Source of the DNA: Bradysia coprophila
Taxonomy: Eukaryota; Arthropoda; Insecta; Diptera; Sciaridae
Direction: 5' to 3'
Assembly: GCF_014529535.1 (NCBI RefSeq)
Contig: NW_023503493.1
Location: 12,866,001-12,930,000, forward strand
DNA length: 64,000 bases
Below the pieces are notes generated by a model. It was not told the origin of the DNA. It saw only the letters and a program-made list of their open reading frames with translations, and ran no database searches. This document shows, piece after piece, positions 1-12,472 of the stretch (its first letter is position 1; each line of letters begins with the position of its first letter). Position numbers and translations under genes: made by a program.

Positions 1-1253
1 ACACACTTGTGAGTTCCGTTCGTATCACAAATTGATACCTCATGCAATAAACTACCTCCGCAGCACCCAATGTAACATACTATTAAATTACTCTGTGGTG
101 TGTTAAATATGAAGAAACATAATGACCGTTTATTTTGATGTATAAGCTCCTAGCTCTCATAACATACGCGCGTGCTGAACTGGAAAACGAAAAAAAATCT
201 TCTGCGATAGTTGAGAATTCTCTCTGCACGGCGCCGAATATAAATCTCTATCTTATGTAAAATATGCTTGTGTGTGCAGATACTGGACATAGTATCACGC
301 GTAAGAGTTAATTAAGTGGGCTTGTGTATGCTTTTCAAGTTGCTTGAATACAAATTAAGTTTTGCTGATCGTTATTTTACACACCTTTTAGATAAAGTGA
401 TAACATTGTCAAAAATAACAGATAGAAAATAAACAAAAATTTGTAGTCTGGTCTATAACGCAATTTTTGTTAGAGAACGTGCTGGAGGTTGCTTCCTAAG
501 ATTAATCTAAAATAGATGAATTTACGAAATCCGTCTATTTCTAGAGATTCTTTAGCGAAGCTATTAAAATCTGAAATAGACGACCGTAGATATTTAGGAC
601 CTAGACGATGAAGAACGGATAAGGAATAATCAGTTGGGATGAACTGACGTCTAATTACCTCAAGAATGACATAAATCCAGAAAAAAACATGAAAAAAAAA
701 TCCGACAAAATACGTGGAAGCTATAGGTTCTAGAGCAGGGGAGACGTTGGAACATCAGGAAGGTATATTGTGCAGTAAGGTATCACCATTTAAAACACTT
801 ATAGCGTTAAGCCATCCAATTGAAAGTGTTTTAGTGCAGCAAATTTGGGTATTGAAGGGTATCCACAACATCCTGAGCTAGTTTTGTGACTAGGATTCAT
901 TTCTAAAATGCTGTTGACAGGCCGTACTTCAAAATTCACTGGCAATTATTAATTATGCGTCACTCTTTTGCTCAGAAAGAACTACTAAATATTGTTGGAA
1001 AATGTCAGTTGTAAGAACCGTGGAAATCCTGGCTTATATCTCGACCAGCAGGATTCCGGCACGCAGCATTCGAAAGACACTGACTGAAGCTTTTTCTCCT
1101 CTTTCCATTTTCCAATAAACAGTTGTTCATGCTCAATTACATGAGATAAAGAAAACAATCGAAAAACTTAAGGCGAGCGGATTGACACAAGGGGCTGACA
1201 ACAAAAAGAACAAGGAAAAATCACAAGAATGCTATGAACTCAAAAACTATAAT
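1..1253. other. AT-rich non-coding stretch at window start
   Basis: I see no supportable gene here. The small open frames lack conserved motifs. It lies downstream of the OGDH-like gene on the minus strand and may include its 3' UTR. Confidence 0.5.
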
Positions 1254-4200
1254 TTAAAAACCGAAATTTTTTTTGTGTTTTTTGTGATTTTCACCACCAC
1301 CCAGCACTTCATGATCAGACCTTTTCCGCGCTTCACTTTGATCAACGGTTACTTTCGTGCCGTGATTAGGCTTCATTGGAACGGGCTTATCACCAAACAA
1401 TGCAGACAAATACTCCTCTTGTTCCCACAGATATCGATGTATGGATCCAGTTGCTGGTGCAGCCGACGGCGCTCGACCGTAATATCTAAATGATTTGTTG
1501 AGTGGTTTATCAATTCGATTGAAGTTAGCGTAAAAAAAAGTCGAATTACAAAAGGCAACGATTTTCCAATAGCGTCGATAATCTCGGTTGCAAATATGGC
1601 CAACAACCCGAATTCTTATGCTCTTCCTGCGCCCAAGCTACATCCGCATTCGGATACTTTGACAATTCTTTGGTCAGGAGGTCGTAAGGCAACGGGCATA
1701 TCTACAGAAAGGAGGAGAATGGAAACCAAAACCTAATTTTGTACCACTGAACACCTGTTCTACCTGTTCGATGCGAACTAATGCCACCTCTTCCGATTTA
1801 CCTCGTTCTTTCCGTGCAACTTCCAGATCGTAATACGTTTTACCGGTACACAAAACCAGTTTTGCAACCTTTTCCGGATCCTGAATCGAATGATCCGGAA
1901 TGAGTCGTTGAAATGTGGTATTTTTGGTCATATCATCGAACGAACTCCTGCAGGCTGAATGTCGTCATTCGTGAGACCAATTTTTTTTTTCGTTGCATTG
2001 AATGGCATAATTACCGGAAAGACGTAAGAGACTTTTCGGTGTTGCTATAATCAATGGCTTCCGGAACGGCAACGCCAGTTGTCTGCGCAAAACGTGAAAT
2101 AAATTTGCTGGCGTTGAACAATTCGCAACGAACCAGTTGATGTCACGAAGTTGATCGATTTCAAAAGTGTCGGTCATTTCGGGTATTTCGTCTGCATCAT
2201 CGTCACTCATGGCTAAGAATCTCTCGATCCGACAAGACGAATGCTCGGGACCCATTCCTTCAAGCCCGTGCGGTAAGAGTAAAACAATGCCGCTCTGTCT
2301 AATCCATTTACTTTCGCCACTGCTTATAAACTGGTCGATTATGCACTGGGCCGTATTGGCGAAATCGCCGAACTGAGCTTCCCATATTACCAATGAGTTG
2401 GGATTGGTCATGCTGTATCCCAGTTCAAAGCCAAGAACGGCTACCAATTTCAAGTTTTAATTTAACAAAATATCTTCGCGAAACAATCGAGCTTACCGAA
2501 CTCTGACAACGACGAATTCTGTATCTGATAGTTCGCCTGATCGGGATACACATGCTGCAGTGGACAATACCATGATTTGTCCACTTCTTGATGGTGCAAA
2601 TAGTGGTGACGATGCGAAAATGTTCCACGCTCCACGTCTTGTCCACTTATCCGGACGTGAATTCCTTTCAACGGGCGAAAGTGTTACGAACAACGAAAAT
2701 CAATTTTAGCAACGATGTCAGACCTTCTTTCACCAAACTCCCAATGGCGAATGCTTCCCCAAGAGACCAATCGGCCAGTCGTGTCTCAGCCATTTTCTTT
2801 CGGCCTGCTAACACTCTCTCAATACCTCTGTGAAGAACAAACATGGGTGAATTGGGCGGGGGTGACGAAAAAATGTCAGCTATGTGTTTTAGAGTTTCTT
2901 CAGGAACACCAGTCGGTAAGCAAACGTTGGGATCTTTTCCTTCGAAAAATCCGGACCAAGGCGAGTCAATCCAATCTTTGAACTGAATATTTCAAATCAA
3001 CCTTCATTTTATTAGGAGCACCCCAGTACAATCACCTTGATTGTAGTTTCTTTCAAGCACATAGCGTGTGCTTCCTCGCATATCTTTTGGTATTCCTCCC
3101 AAATTGCATTACATTCCGGTTGAGTCACTACGCCTTCTCCAATTAGTTTTTCCGAGTACAATTCATAACCTAATCAGAAGCCATAAGACACTTGCAACAC
3201 CCAATTTTCCACTCTCAAAACTTACATGTCTTCAACTGTGAAATTCGTTGACACATCAACGGTTGCGTAAACATTGGTTCATCGATTTCATTGTGGCCGT
3301 TACGCCGATACGACACCAAATCCAAAACAATATCCGAATGAAAGGTGTTACGCCATTCTGCACAAACTCTGGCACATCGAATAACTGCTTCGGGATCGTC
3401 AGCATTAACATGTAAAATTGGCGCGTTGACCACTTTAGCCACATCCGTACAATACCGTGACGATCGCGAGTATCTCGGATCGGTGGTGAAGCCGATTTGA
3501 TTATTTACGATGACATGGATCGTACCCTTGGTCGTATAGTCAGGCAGATCACTCAGATGCATCGATTCATAGACCACACCTTGACCGCAATTCGATGCAT
3601 CACCGTGAACTAAAATCGACATAACCTAATGGGATCAGCCCTCCGGATCAGAAAACATTATAAACGATTTAGAATGGAGACATCATAGTTACAGTTTTGC
3701 CTTCCTTGTCACCACTATAGAATTGTTCTGCTTTAGTTCTACCTTGAACAACGGGATTAACGGCTTCTAAATGCGACGGATTAGCAACAATTGCCAATCG
3801 AATTGGTTTACTCGACACTCTGTTTATTCGTTCGATGAATGTACCTAGATGGTATTTAACATCCCCGGATCCCTAGAAAGTTAGTTCACCAGTTGAATCT
3901 ACATGAACCGAAAATCCCTCGATCTACTCCCTATTATGAATATTTTCGTTACAAGAAGGCTTCTAAACTTACTGAATCCGTCGGTTTGAAACCGGAAAAC
4001 TGTGCCAGAATAGTGCTCAACGGCTTTCGACAGACGTTCGACAACACATTCAGTCGACCTCTGTGAGCCATTCCCATGATAATCGATTTAACACCAAGTG
4101 TGGACGAAACATCAATTATTTCTTTCAGAGCTGGTATCATCATCTCACATCCCTCCAAGCCGAAACGTTTTTCCGATTGATATTTCTTTTGCAGAAATGT

Positions 4201-5403
4201 TTCGAAGCTACAATGGTGCAATAAATGTGGTGAATGTCAGTCATGCATCATGGATTAGAGCAAGGACAATTTTTTTGGAAAAAGTTTTTCCAGAATTTTC
4301 TTACTTTTTTCCCAAAAATATTTTTTGGGTATAATTACGGAAAATGCAAGAAAATTCAAAAAAGAAAGGAAAACGTGGGAAAATTCAAGAATTCCTTGAA
4401 TTTTCCCTTATTTTCTCCAATTTTCTCATTTTTTCCTAAATTAAAAAAAAATATTTTTTGGAAAATTTGGAAAACTGCAAGAAAATTCGAAAAAATTCGA
4501 GAAAATTTTGGAAAAAGTTTTCCCAAAAATGGTCCCTAATAAATTGCGTCTCAATATTACCCAGTCGTTCGCGTCAAACGAGCCAATATCAATTTCTTTT
4601 CATCATTAGTAAAGTGGCCATTTCCCGGCGTTTCAAACTGCTTCCGAATCCAGTAAATTTTCACGTGGTCCTGACTATGCATGTACTCAATCCCAATTTT
4701 ATTGCAATAAACCTTTTCCAGACTTTCGATGATTTCTCTTCCGAAAAACCAGACAAACATCAATCCACATAACAAATTTTACAGAAACAACACAACATAC
4801 CTCAACTTCAGCGTTTTCCTTGATCCGGCGATAAACGTTGACGGTGGCAAATAGAATTCTCTGTCCATGTCACTCGCCGAGAAATTAAAATAATTTTTGG
4901 TCACTGATTCATCAGCTCTCCGCTTAACTCCATGCTCCTCTCTCACAGCAATTGTGGTAATTCCAAGCGGATCAAGGTCGGCAGCTAAATGCCCCCGTTG
5001 CTGGTAGCTCTTTATCAAAGAATGAACGTTAATATGACTTTGAATGGTTGCCGAATCAACATTTTTTGATTCATTGGCAGTAGTTTGGTCGATGGGACAG
5101 CTTGGCACAGATGGGACAATGGAAGCATCTAAGGCAGTTTTCACTGAAAACACACCCGACCAATCGGTGTCATCATTAAACACTCGACTCCATGACTTGC
5201 GAAAGAATGAAAAGAAAAATGAAAATCTTTTGAAAAATTGTCCCGCAAAGACATACCGGATGGACTGACGATCTATTCGTTTTCCATTTATTATACATGT
5301 CCTCCAAAACAGTCGCATTGGTACCGTTCAGCACTTTCGGACTGTAATATCGGATCCCACATGAAAACTGCAACGATATCGCGTTGAATATTTTGTGATA
5401 CAA
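1254..5403 (-). CDS. 2-oxoglutarate dehydrogenase E1-like paralogue, 13 exons
   Basis: This encodes the thiamine-diphosphate-dependent E1 subunit that decarboxylates 2-oxoglutarate in the mitochondrial TCA cycle. Exons on the minus strand: 5403-5257, 5195-4801, 4737-4561, 4207-3973, 3872-3693, 3625-3226, 3169-3036, 2982-2724, 2664-2497, 2440-2015, 1954-1764, 1701-1550, 1485-1254. Splice phases agree throughout and give about 1031 codons, the usual length for the family. Family landmarks are present in order: SVHPSW near the start, [124 protein letters not shown] and PATGS near the C-terminus. It is clearly diverged: the block after HGD reads ASNCGQG where OGDH usually has AAFAGQG or AAFCGQG. 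The start is unsolved. The open frame begins at a TTG right after a TAA, and the first in-frame ATG (5298) would remove the basic, targeting-like N-terminus. The intron at 2723-2665 has a weak donor (GTCTGA). It is most likely an expressed, fast-evolving paralogue, less likely a young pseudogene. Confidence 0.85.
4263..4537. mobile_element. MITE-like element filled with degenerate GAAAATT runs
   Basis: It lies inside intron 3 of the OGDH-like gene. The ends are inverted copies (left AGGACAATTTTTTTGGAAAA, right read in reverse AGGGACCATTTTTGGGAAAA). The interior is low-complexity GAAAATTC/TTTTCC. It resembles the elements at 12773-13087 and 40433-40623. Confidence 0.6.
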
Positions 5404-5752
5404 TTATTGTCCATTTTCTCTTACAGCCGCCCGACATTGATGTAGGAACTTTGTTCTCGATTGAGAGATCATCTAAGAAAAATCTTAGTTTTCCTCGTCA
5501 ATTTTGAAAATAAATTCAGTTTTCCTGACAAAGAAATTTTACGACATCAAGCATACTAAGATAATGAAATAATGTCTCCGAATCCAGTGAGGGTATGGCT
5601 GACATTTACGTCTAAAGAGTCGCCAATATAGAAATTTTAACTAAAAATTGGCCACTATATCTCCAGTTATTTTTCATGTGTCGGGGCCGAAAATGAGGGA
5701 GTTTCGATATTTTTCTCAGGTTTTCGACCCCTTACATGAAAATTTTTTTGAG

Positions 5753-5856
5753 TATCTGTTTTGGACGATTGATTTTAGGCACTTTCGCATGTAGCCCTCA
5801 CTTCGTTCGGGCTACAACAAGCGAAATTGCCTAAAAACAATCGTCCAAAACAGATA
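5753..5856. repeat. Palindromic MITE-like hairpin, family B
   Basis: The arms start TATCTGTTTTGGACGATTG and return as CAATCGTCCAAAACAGATA. A conserved inner stretch TTTTAGGCA(C/A)TTTCGC is mirrored on the other arm. A diverged copy with the same inner arm lies at 9260-9373. Confidence 0.75.
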
Positions 5857-6359
5857 CACAAATAACTATTACATACTCATAGTGGTCATAGCTGAAACAA
5901 AATGTGCGTCACTTATTTCAAAGTCGCCGGCTCAAAACAGATAGCCAAATTTCGATGTTTTTTTTTAGTTTTTAGTAAAAGCAAGAGATGGCGTTTGTTT
6001 CGAGATTTCGTTCTGCGTTACAGCTCCAGATCGGGTTTAATTTGGGTCACGCGAATTTGTCTCAAACGATTCCAAGAAAGCTCGACAATAAATCGAAGGC
6101 TGTATGATTTGTAGTAATAGAAATGTGTGCCTTTCTATTGCAAACACAATTCGCAGAGTAGCTAATGCATTTAAGATATAATTCAAAACAGGTTCGGGTT
6201 CAACATTCTATTATGTTACGCCTGAAAACGTTAACACACTGACAAAAAACAGTTTTCATGCTTCGGGGCCGGAGAGCAGATTCTTTCTCGGACTTTCGGC
6301 ACTTTGCATGAAAAATTACATGTTTCGGACGGTTGATTTGCTTTTAAATTGCCAAAAAT

Positions 6360-6500
6360 CAACGTACTTCAAGCAAAAGTGCTTCGAGTGACAGCTGCCA
6401 AATAGAGTACTATTTTGTGTTCTTTTTGAAGTTTTACAGTGCCGAAATTTGTTCGATACACTGAGCCGTTTCAGTACTTTATTTAGAGTACCACTCATGC
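6360..6500. mobile_element. Truncated copy of CAACGCACTTCAAGC MITE (family A)
   Basis: It starts CAACGTACTTCAAGCAAAAG and contains the family's inner motifs GACAGCTGCCAAATAGAGTA and TTTACAGTG. The right terminal repeat is missing. Complete copies lie at 29798-29959, 42122-42274 and 42586-42736. Confidence 0.65.
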
Positions 6501-6599
6501 TATTATGTACCAATCTATTACAAATCTCACCTGCGTAGCTGTATCTCCATCCCTTCGGGTAAAACGATAAATTAGAATCGACTTCTGTTCACAAAATAT

Positions 6600-6835
6600 T
6601 AACAAAATGTGAAAAATTCACAGTTCGTGCTCAAAATAGTTCACATCTGTACTCGAACTGTGTATCATTTGTTCACATGTTCTTGGTTTCTGTGCACATT
6701 TTGAGTTGTGTACACAGAATGTGAACACTCTGTACGCCTGACTTTTTCCGTGTACAGAATGTGAACACTCTGTACACCTGACTTTCCTTTGTAAACAGAA
6801 TGTGAACACTGGAATTTTAGTGGACAGAATCTTCA
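6600..6835. repeat. Short tandem repeat of GAATGTGAACACTCTGTAC
   Basis: Three imperfect copies of a unit of about 35-50 bp (core AGAATGTGAACACTCTGTAC, then CCTGACTTT) lie between about 6708 and 6812. AAAATGTGAA/TTCACA half-palindromes sit just upstream. Confidence 0.6.
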
Positions 6836-6839
6836 TTTT

Positions 6840-6970
6840 TTGGCCAGGTGGCCAGGTTATCTACATTATCTACTGCAGCTGTATTTTTTGTGTGCGGCAT
6901 CATTTTTTGTGTACGGCATCACAACTGTGGCGGCGGCAATAGTACATAGATTATCTGGAGACAAAGATCC
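6840..6970. repeat. Diverged relative of the 57454-57634 palindrome
   Basis: Motifs CAGGTTATCTACATTATCTA, CTGCAGCTGTATTTTTTGTG, GCGGC and TTATCTGGAGACAAAG match the inner arms of the element at 57454-57634. Confidence 0.45.
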
Positions 6971-7210
6971 GAATTATCACCAATTTTGATCATTGTGTTA
7001 CCCATTAAAAATGTCTGATACTATTTACGAGGAGTTTTTGAGTATATACAGAAGTATATAAATTATGTAAATGCGACCAGTACCTGATTTAGGAATAAGA
7101 ACTACAAACAACACACTTTCTCATTCTTATTCTATGACTTTAAAGTGTTTACCGTTAGGAAAAAAATTTACCGCGATATCATTGAGCAATAAAAAGTAAT
7201 AAAACTTCAG

Positions 7211-7735
7211 AGAGATGCAAATATGACGACTGGGTCGTTTCGACAGAAAATGTATTGAAACGATTGAAACTCAAAAAACCGGCTGTCATTCAAAATATTC
7301 CCTCTATAGATCATTTTCATTATACGGTACTTTGCAACGTAACGAACGTAACCCCACTTAATTTTTCGTCAAGTAATCCTTAACCTCAATTAATAGATCT
7401 CTTCGTTTGGTGAAACTGATGACGGAAACTTGAGGAATGGTGGGGAAAAGTGTGCAAACTAATTGAAACCAACTTCACAATTTCACATAGTAATGAATAA
7501 GTGAGTGCGTCCAATTCTTTGAAATGAATGTCACGCCAGCGGTCATTTTAGTGATCTATTGACGTTAACTGCGTTCAATTTACTGGTTTTTTGTATGAAA
7601 ATCGTTCGTTCAATTCATTCGATATTTTTCGACATGTCTGACAGTTGGGATGTTGGGATCGTGTCTGACGTTTACATGGTCATGAAAATGATATATCCGT
7701 CGAAACGACGTCCCAGTCGTCATATTAGCGTCTCT
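7211..7735. mobile_element. TIR element, AGAGA(C/T)GC...CGTTTCGAC ends
   Basis: The left end AGAGATGCAAATATGACGAC and the right end read in reverse AGAGACGCTAATATGACGAC continue into (G)TCGTTTCGAC. The terminal repeat is about 35 bp and the element about 525 bp. Single-end relatives are visible near 17223 (CCCAGTCGTCACATTAGC) and 20845. No ORF of note inside. Confidence 0.6.
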
Positions 7736-8563
7736 ATGTTTAAACAGAACAAACTAGAAGTGTCCCATTTCCTCTTATTAGTCATCAATAATCCTCTTTG
7801 GGACCAAAATTTAATTCGAGTAGAATATTCCATTGCATCCTGACTATACCCACGATTCGAATATGAAAATCATATCATAGTTTGTGATTAATGAAACCAA
7901 AACGTGATAATCCAATCTCTGAACTTGTTTTCATCTTCAAATCAACCTTGACTTGGTCGCACAAAAAAAAACTTAATTTCGTCTATCAAGTTTGATATTG
8001 TCAAATTTCGGTACTTGATTATCAAATCGAATCAAATTTCTGTAGATCAAGTCGTAAATGGGTAAAACTTTTGATAATCAAGTTGGTAATCAAGTTTTAG
8101 TTTAGCGAGAAGCCAGTTAATTATAACTTGCCTTGGGGGATTTGTCAAAATATTTGCTTCTCTTTCAACTCGCTTAGATACGAGCTAGAGAACCGAAGAC
8201 CATGTTAACTTTTCTTGGTGTACGTGCAAAATTATTTCTTTCTCTTTCATCATAACACCATACCTGATGATAGACTTTTGATCCCCTAAATATTTGATGT
8301 GACTGTATGTGGTATGAATGGAATTCACTGAAAAGGAAGAAAGTTCTATCTAACGTAATAAAGCCTTAGAGTAATCATACCTAGACTAGAGAGGTATTTC
8401 GTACGATAAAATGTGGTCCCGACATCAGTTTGTGTAAGATTCATATTTCGTACAATTTTACGTAGAGATTTTCACTAATACATGTAGGCGTTGCAAATTT
8501 TGATAGTTGTCAGTTTTGTATTTTCCAAAACGCGTACCACTATTTTGAAATTCTTGTTTCAAA

Positions 8564-10195
8564 CGAGGGGTAACCGACTGGCCAAAATGGTGGCAAATCA
8601 ATTTCTAATTCCTGTCAATTCCGTTTAATTACCTCAATTACCGGACCAACTCGTCTAATTGCCGGATTCGCTCTATTTCCTTCAATTCCTTTCAATTCCG
8701 TTCAATTCCGTTCAATTCCTTTCAATTCCCTTTCAATTCCCTTTCAATTTCCTTTCAATACCCTTTCAATTTCTAAAGGTACTTCCTGTCAATCCTTTTA
8801 ATTGCTCTTAATTCCTTTCATTTCTTTAATTAACGGATTAACACCACTACTTGCCGGATTCGCCCTTCCTATAATTCCAATCAATTCCTTCAATTCCACC
8901 AAACCCTTAAGCATTTTGGAAAAAGAATCGTCAGACTATATCAAGAAAAAATTTGGAACAACTATGTTGTCCTACATTTGTGACTCATTTTGTTAGAATC
9001 TTTAATTTTTACTCATACTTTTAGAAGAGATTTTTCAATTTCAATTTAGATTGAACCGTCCAATTGACTGCAGTTTTGTTTAAAATGATTTCACATCGCA
9101 GATCATTGTTTATTTTAGATAAATAGTATTTTTCGTACCAAGTCAGGAAATGACGAAAAACTTTTGTGCCGACAACTGAAATACGACATATTTTGCCATG
9201 ATTTTTCATTAAGAAATGTCGGTTTTTCCCGAACTATATATCGTGCAGGAATAGTTATTTACGTATATGTTGTGGACGGTATATTTTAGGCAATTTCGCG
9301 GATTGTAGCGCGAACGAAGTGAGGGCGACAAGCGAAAGTGCCTAAAATAAACCGTCCACAACAGATGCGTATACAACTTTTCATGCTGAGGGCCTAAGTT
9401 ACGAGAAAAATTCCGTAATTTATGCCCAGTGCATGAAAAAAACTTCATTTCTTTACGATTTATGGTTTATGGTGAATGTGAAGTGTGTATGTTTTCAAGA
9501 AAGTTGCTGTTTTTTGTCTATTTCAGTTGTCCGATGCACAAAACGTTGTTCGTACCTCGACAGGAAATGGATTTGTTCAGCACACGTCAGCAAAGGCAAA
9601 AGCACTCAATTTTTTGTTTCGCTCAAGTGATCGACATCGTAAGATTTTAGGCTTTTGAAAAGTTGATGGAATAGATGATATTGTCGGTGATGCATTTTTT
9701 TTGTAAATTTGGTTTGAAACTGGAGCATTTCGCAACGGCAATGCCCCAGCCTAACATTCCCCCGACGAATATTCACTTGTTTGTTGCGGCTCAAACTCTT
9801 CTGTATCTGACTAACAAGAATCGTCCGAAGAAGAATCCTTCAGTGTGCATATTTTGAACATAAAAGGACGTTGGACCTGTTCTAAAATGGAACTGATCAA
9901 CACTGTACACTGTTATTTATTGTGCGGGAGCTTTTAAAATTAAAACAAAAAGGAAATAATGTGGTTTTGCATTCGCTGGTACTTCTTTCCGATAATCACA
10001 CTTATCAGCATTTACTCTCATTTACTTTCAATTCCTTACAATTCCACATATTTCCAGTCAATTCCTATCAATTCCTGCCAATTCCGATCAATTCCGATCA
10101 ATTCCGGTCAATTCCATCAATTCCAATTATTTACCGGATACTCCGGCAATTCCTTTGAGGGTGTGTAGTCAATTTCTCGAGTCGGTTACCCCTCG
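8564..10195. mobile_element. Non-autonomous DNA transposon, 1632 bp, 8-bp TSD
   Basis: Exact terminal inverted repeats CGAGGGGTAACCGACT (8564-8579, inverted at 10180-10195) are bounded by a perfect direct repeat GTTTCAAA (8556-8563 and 10196-10203). Both ends carry arrays of TTCAATTCC/AATTCCG: about 8650-8900 on the left and 10020-10150 on the right. The family B palindrome at 9260-9373 is nested inside. No transposase ORF is present, so it would need a transposase in trans. The 8-bp duplication suits hAT- or P-like superfamilies; the terminal bases do not decide which. Confidence 0.8.
9260..9373. repeat. Palindromic MITE-like hairpin, family B (second copy)
   Basis: The arms read TGTTGTGGACGG and TTTTAGGCAATTTCGC, mirrored by GCGAAAGTGCCTAAAA and CCGTCCACAACA. 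It is nested in the 8564-10195 element. Confidence 0.7.
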
Positions 10196-10203
10196 GTTTC
10201 AAA

Positions 10204-11488
10204 TCGTTCGCAATAATTATTAGACATAAAATATGATGCCAACGTGCTTCATTAGGGGATGCCAAAGTAAAGGAGTCAAGGGAAATGCCTGCTCATTTTT
10301 CCGGTAATTTTTTCCGGGTAGCAAGTAAAAGACGAAATTTTCAGAAAATTTGTGCGTGCAAGTAACATGAAAGTTACTTTATTTGCTGGCCAATAAAATG
10401 TAATGTCGTTTCAAGATCGTTTTGTTTTATTTCATTAAAACCTTCCCAAGACTATAATCCCATCATATCAAATCTATTACTTCCATCTTTCAAAGCAAGC
10501 AATTTTCAGACATTTCTTTTCGTTGTGTAATGTCAAAGCACCGTAATGTAAAATTGCACAACTAATTTGCTGCATAAAACAACACGGGTCAATTTCTATT
10601 ATTTTCGTTGTGTTTGTTTATATCGGTGGTAACTGTATGTAAAAGGTTATCAAAGTGTTTAAAAAAAGATTTAAGATTAATTACTGCAACGACTAATTGT
10701 CAATTTATTGGCTCAAGTAAAATACTTGAATGGAAAAAATGAAAAGTCATTGTGTGTGTGATGGGGGGACTGAAATTTTGATAAGGTTTTTTTTTTGATC
10801 GACGTAAAACATTATTCTAAACAAAAAATTGTTTTGCAGTATGTCGCTAAAATGCAATGACCTTTTTATAAGTTCGTCTAAGCTTCGAAACATACAGCCG
10901 CCCGTAAGAAAATTACAAAATGGCGGTCCTATATTATTGATTTTACACTGTTTTTAGAAATTCTTTTGATCAGAATGGTCGACACCCAAACCCATGTAGT
11001 TCTTGCTGCAGAACGCCTTACACATACTTATTTTCATCGAGACTGGAAACGGCCTCCGGCACATTTTAGGCGGCTGACAAAATTTGGTCGATTTTGGATC
11101 GTACTTTTTAAGCAAAATTCATTTTATAAAAAAATCTGTGCATTTTAGAGGCATTATACCGTAGAACAATTTCATTGTACTTTTGATATATTCGGACAAT
11201 ATTAATCAGCTCGGAGCGCTGAATAAGGTTCCGCATTTAATTTTATTTTTTATTTGTGACCAAACGATTGCATAGTATTCATGGATGAAAATCTGTGAAC
11301 AGTTGATAGCGCTCATTCAGATCGTCTTAAAAAAATTTGAATAGTAGCATACATAGCATAATTAGTATAACTATAATTAAAAAATGAGTCAGCTTTCCTT
11401 GTACCCATGGCACAAATTTTATTCAAAACGTTTTTCGAGCCTGAATAAGTTTTCAGAAATTCCACCAATTATGTGAAAGGGGTTTATA
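10204..11488. other. AT-rich non-coding stretch
   Basis: No gene, RNA or clear repeat boundary is visible in this stretch. Confidence 0.4.
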
Positions 11489-11719
11489 TGTGTTGCAAAT
11501 ATAAAAAATATAAAAAGGAAAAACACTCCAGTGAAAAGTAGATCACTCCAGTGAAAAATTAACTCTTGAAAGTAGGGTGGATCAAGGCACCATTTGAATT
11601 ATATCACATCCACGTAGCCAGGTTTCGGCCTATAAATATAGAAGGATTGTATGGAACGATTGCATTCAAATAAAATCCCGAATAGTTTTATTTCACTCAA
11701 GAAACAAGAATTTTGAACA
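11489..11719 (+). mobile_element. Putative 5' LTR of a degraded LTR retrotransposon
   Basis: The stretch begins TGTGTTGC and ends GAACA (TG...CA). It has a TATA box (TATAAATATA, 11631-11640) and a polyadenylation signal (AATAAA, 11669-11674) in the order expected of an LTR. Directly after it, TGGCGCAGCAGG (11722-11733) looks like a tRNA primer-binding site. I see no second LTR in the window, so the element would be 3'-truncated. Confidence 0.55.
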
Positions 11720-11754
11720 AGTGGCGCAGCAGGCAAACAGCTGATTTGTACAAA

Positions 11755-12250
11755 TCAGCATTGGTCGTTTAATTGGACATTGGCTGGTTCACTGCACATT
11801 GGCTTGGTCATTCCATTGGACATTGGTTGGTCGTTTGGTTAGGCATTAGCATTAGACGAGGGCATTTGGTCGTTGCGTTGGACATTGGCTCGGTCGTTCC
11901 ATTAGACATTGGCATTAGTCGAGGCCCATTGGTAGTACATTGGACAGTGGTTTAGTGGTTGGCATTAGACGAGGGCATTTGGTCGTTTAATTGGACATTG
12001 GCTCGGTCGTTCCATTGGACAGTGGTTTAGTGGTTGGCATTAGACGAGGGCATTTGGTCGTTTCATTGGACATTTGCTTGGTCGTTCCATTGGACAGTGG
12101 TTTAGTAGTTGACATTAGACGAGGGCATTTGGTCGGTTCATTGGACATTGGCTGGTTCATTGGACATTAACTCGGTCATTTCGTTAGTCTCTGGCATTAG
12201 TCGAGGTCGTTTTGTCGTGCAATTGGACATTGGTTGGTCACTTCGTCAGT
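11755..12250 (+). repeat. 75-bp tandem repeat in putative retrotransposon leader
   Basis: Variants of GGACATTGGCT, GGTCGTTCCATT and GGCATTAGACGAGGGCATTT recur. The block TGGACAGTGGTTTAG recurs at 11941, 12016 and 12091, giving an exact 75-bp period. The array lies between the putative primer-binding site and the short gag-like start. Confidence 0.75.
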
Positions 12251-12472
12251 AGAAGACAATTCATCGTCAAATGTTTAAAAAGAGAATCACGCATTTCGTA
12301 ACGAAAAATATTGAGATTAACAGATACAAGTCAACAACTGTGACCGATAATACAACTACTACGGAAAAAGTGTATTCCGAGCAACCACAGCAAAAGAAGA
12401 TATCCAGTTGTGTGAAAGTGACAGAGAAAAATAAAAGTTGAACGTTCACATAAAAGAATCAAAGTACGCAGG

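Noticed and set aside
6600..6835. Possible CRISPR-like array
   Set aside because: Only three imperfect units of irregular spacing in a eukaryotic context; no array structure.
11773..11955. Open frame through the 75-bp tandem array
   Set aside because: It is a by-product of the repeat: no start context, no domain, and the same period is seen at DNA level in every frame.
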